Of a stretch of 64,000 nt of DNA, positions 63,591 to 64,000 are shown piece by piece (position 1 is the first letter of the stretch; each line of letters begins with the position of its first letter). The stretch spans positions 1 through 64,000 of the forward strand of contig NZ_WNJL01000034.1 in NCBI RefSeq assembly GCF_010378095.1. Reading direction: 5' to 3'. This DNA is from Acidithiobacillus ferrianus. Lineage in GTDB: Bacteria; Pseudomonadota; Gammaproteobacteria; Acidithiobacillales; Acidithiobacillaceae. Made by a program: the position numbers and the translations under genes. Below the pieces are notes generated by a model, which was not told the DNA's origin, made no database searches, and worked only from the letters and a program-made list of their open reading frames with translations.

Positions 63591-64000
63591 TCAGCGCAAC
63601 AGGCGGCGGCCAAGCAGGCGCCAGGCCCCCACGTAGGCCGTGAGGGTGTACAGCCACAATACGCCTATATGGTAAAACGCCGCGTGCGGCAGATGTCCGG
63701 TCAGCAAAGGGCGCAGCAAGGCCACGACATGGGTCAGCGGCAGCACCTGGGCCAGGTGTTGTGCAAAAGGCGGCAACGAATGGATGGGGTAAAAAACACC
63801 GCAAAAAAGGAACATGGGCGTTATGACCAGGGTAAAATAATACATGAAAAAATCGTAGCTCCGCGCCAGTGCGGTCATGACCAGCGCCAACCCCCCGAAA
63901 CTCAGGCCCGCCAGCAGAATCACCGGCGGCGCCAAAAATATCCAGGGACCCTGTATGGCGCCGAAGAAGCTGGCCACGATCATAATGGCAACGGCGCTGA
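63591..64000 (-). CDS. ABC-2 type transporter permease (partial, 5' end outside window)
   Basis: The last 136 residues of an ABC-2 membrane permease: LSFGGLALVMTALARSYDFFMYYFTLVITPMFLFCGVFYPIHSLPPFAQHLAQVLPLTHVVALLRPLLTG is split across the helices typical of NodJ/DrrB-like proteins. The reading frame continues past 64000 without a start. An export ATPase is probably just outside. Confidence 0.88.
   Translation of the reverse strand, partial: SAVAIMIVASFFGAIQGPWIFLAPPVILLAGLSFGGLALVMTALARSYDFFMYYFTLVITPMFLFCGVFYPIHSLPPFAQHLAQVLPLTHVVALLRPLLTGHLPHAAFYHIGVLWLYTLTAYVGAWRLLGRRLLR

Overview
The window looks like a chromosomal stretch of an acid-adapted, Gram-negative chemolithotroph, most like Acidithiobacillus or a relative. 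This is inferred from protein styles (CDF transporter with a CCEDKSC start, sedolisin acid protease, CopB ATPase and heavy-metal RND set, urease plus amidases); no taxonomic marker gene is present. GC is moderate to high, with lower-GC accessory islands.

Layout. (1) 1-7220: accessory region with an IS630 remnant, then a run of attC-like sites (810-7219) separating small cassettes: an SDR oxidoreductase, two broken toxin-antitoxin pairs, a dienelactone hydrolase and an Mrr-like nuclease. An IS91-type element with its own tyrosine recombinase sits inside. No integron integrase is visible, so this is best read as an integrase-less attC cluster. (2) 7396-18500: core-like block with a tripartite RND efflux operon divergent from an OmpR/EnvZ-type two-component pair, an unusual NRAMP-family transporter, PspA and a DUF4124 protein. 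(3) 19150-22125: a 991-residue fusion of a sedolisin protease and a phospholipase C/acid-phosphatase-type phosphoesterase. (4) 22222-37000: a large nitrogen-scavenging island: aliphatic amidase AmiE, formamidase FmdA with FmdB, an NCS1 permease, an outer-membrane porin, urease ureDABCEFG, a Ni-type guanidine hydrolase, and the decayed remains of a guanidine ABC transporter behind a clear guanidine-I (ykkC) riboswitch. Three -24/-12 (sigma-54) promoters and two NtrC-like palindromes tie the island to nitrogen control. The logic is guanidine -> urea + NH3 -> 3 NH3 + CO2, with formamide and short amides feeding in as well; in an acidophile this gives both nitrogen and proton-consuming ammonia.

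(5) 37421-43518: mixed accessory DNA with a PCP_red mini-protein, a Phd/VapC pair, transposase and integrase scraps, and a compact lower-GC operon that looks like an undescribed biosynthetic locus: a BacA-like prephenate decarboxylase homologue, DUF2000, a SUMF1-fold protein, a cytosolic Mo-cofactor oxidoreductase, a LysE exporter and a convergent AraC regulator. (6) 43622-57530: copper/heavy-metal resistance (CopB ATPase, SHOCT protein, CusCBA-type efflux, cytochrome b561, CDF transporter) ending in pseudogenes (NRAMP tail, outer-membrane protein). (7) 57793-64000: tRNA-Lys, a LysR regulator preceded by two strong hairpins, an MFS pump, pirin, a SLAC1/TehA channel, tRNA-Met with integrase and outer-membrane-protein scraps beside it, and the end of an ABC-2 permease.

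Several genes are broken by one-base changes in homopolymer runs (244-250, 3666-3673, 35360-35365, 55949-55955). That could be real decay, slippage/recoding or assembly error, and calls on those genes are hedged accordingly.
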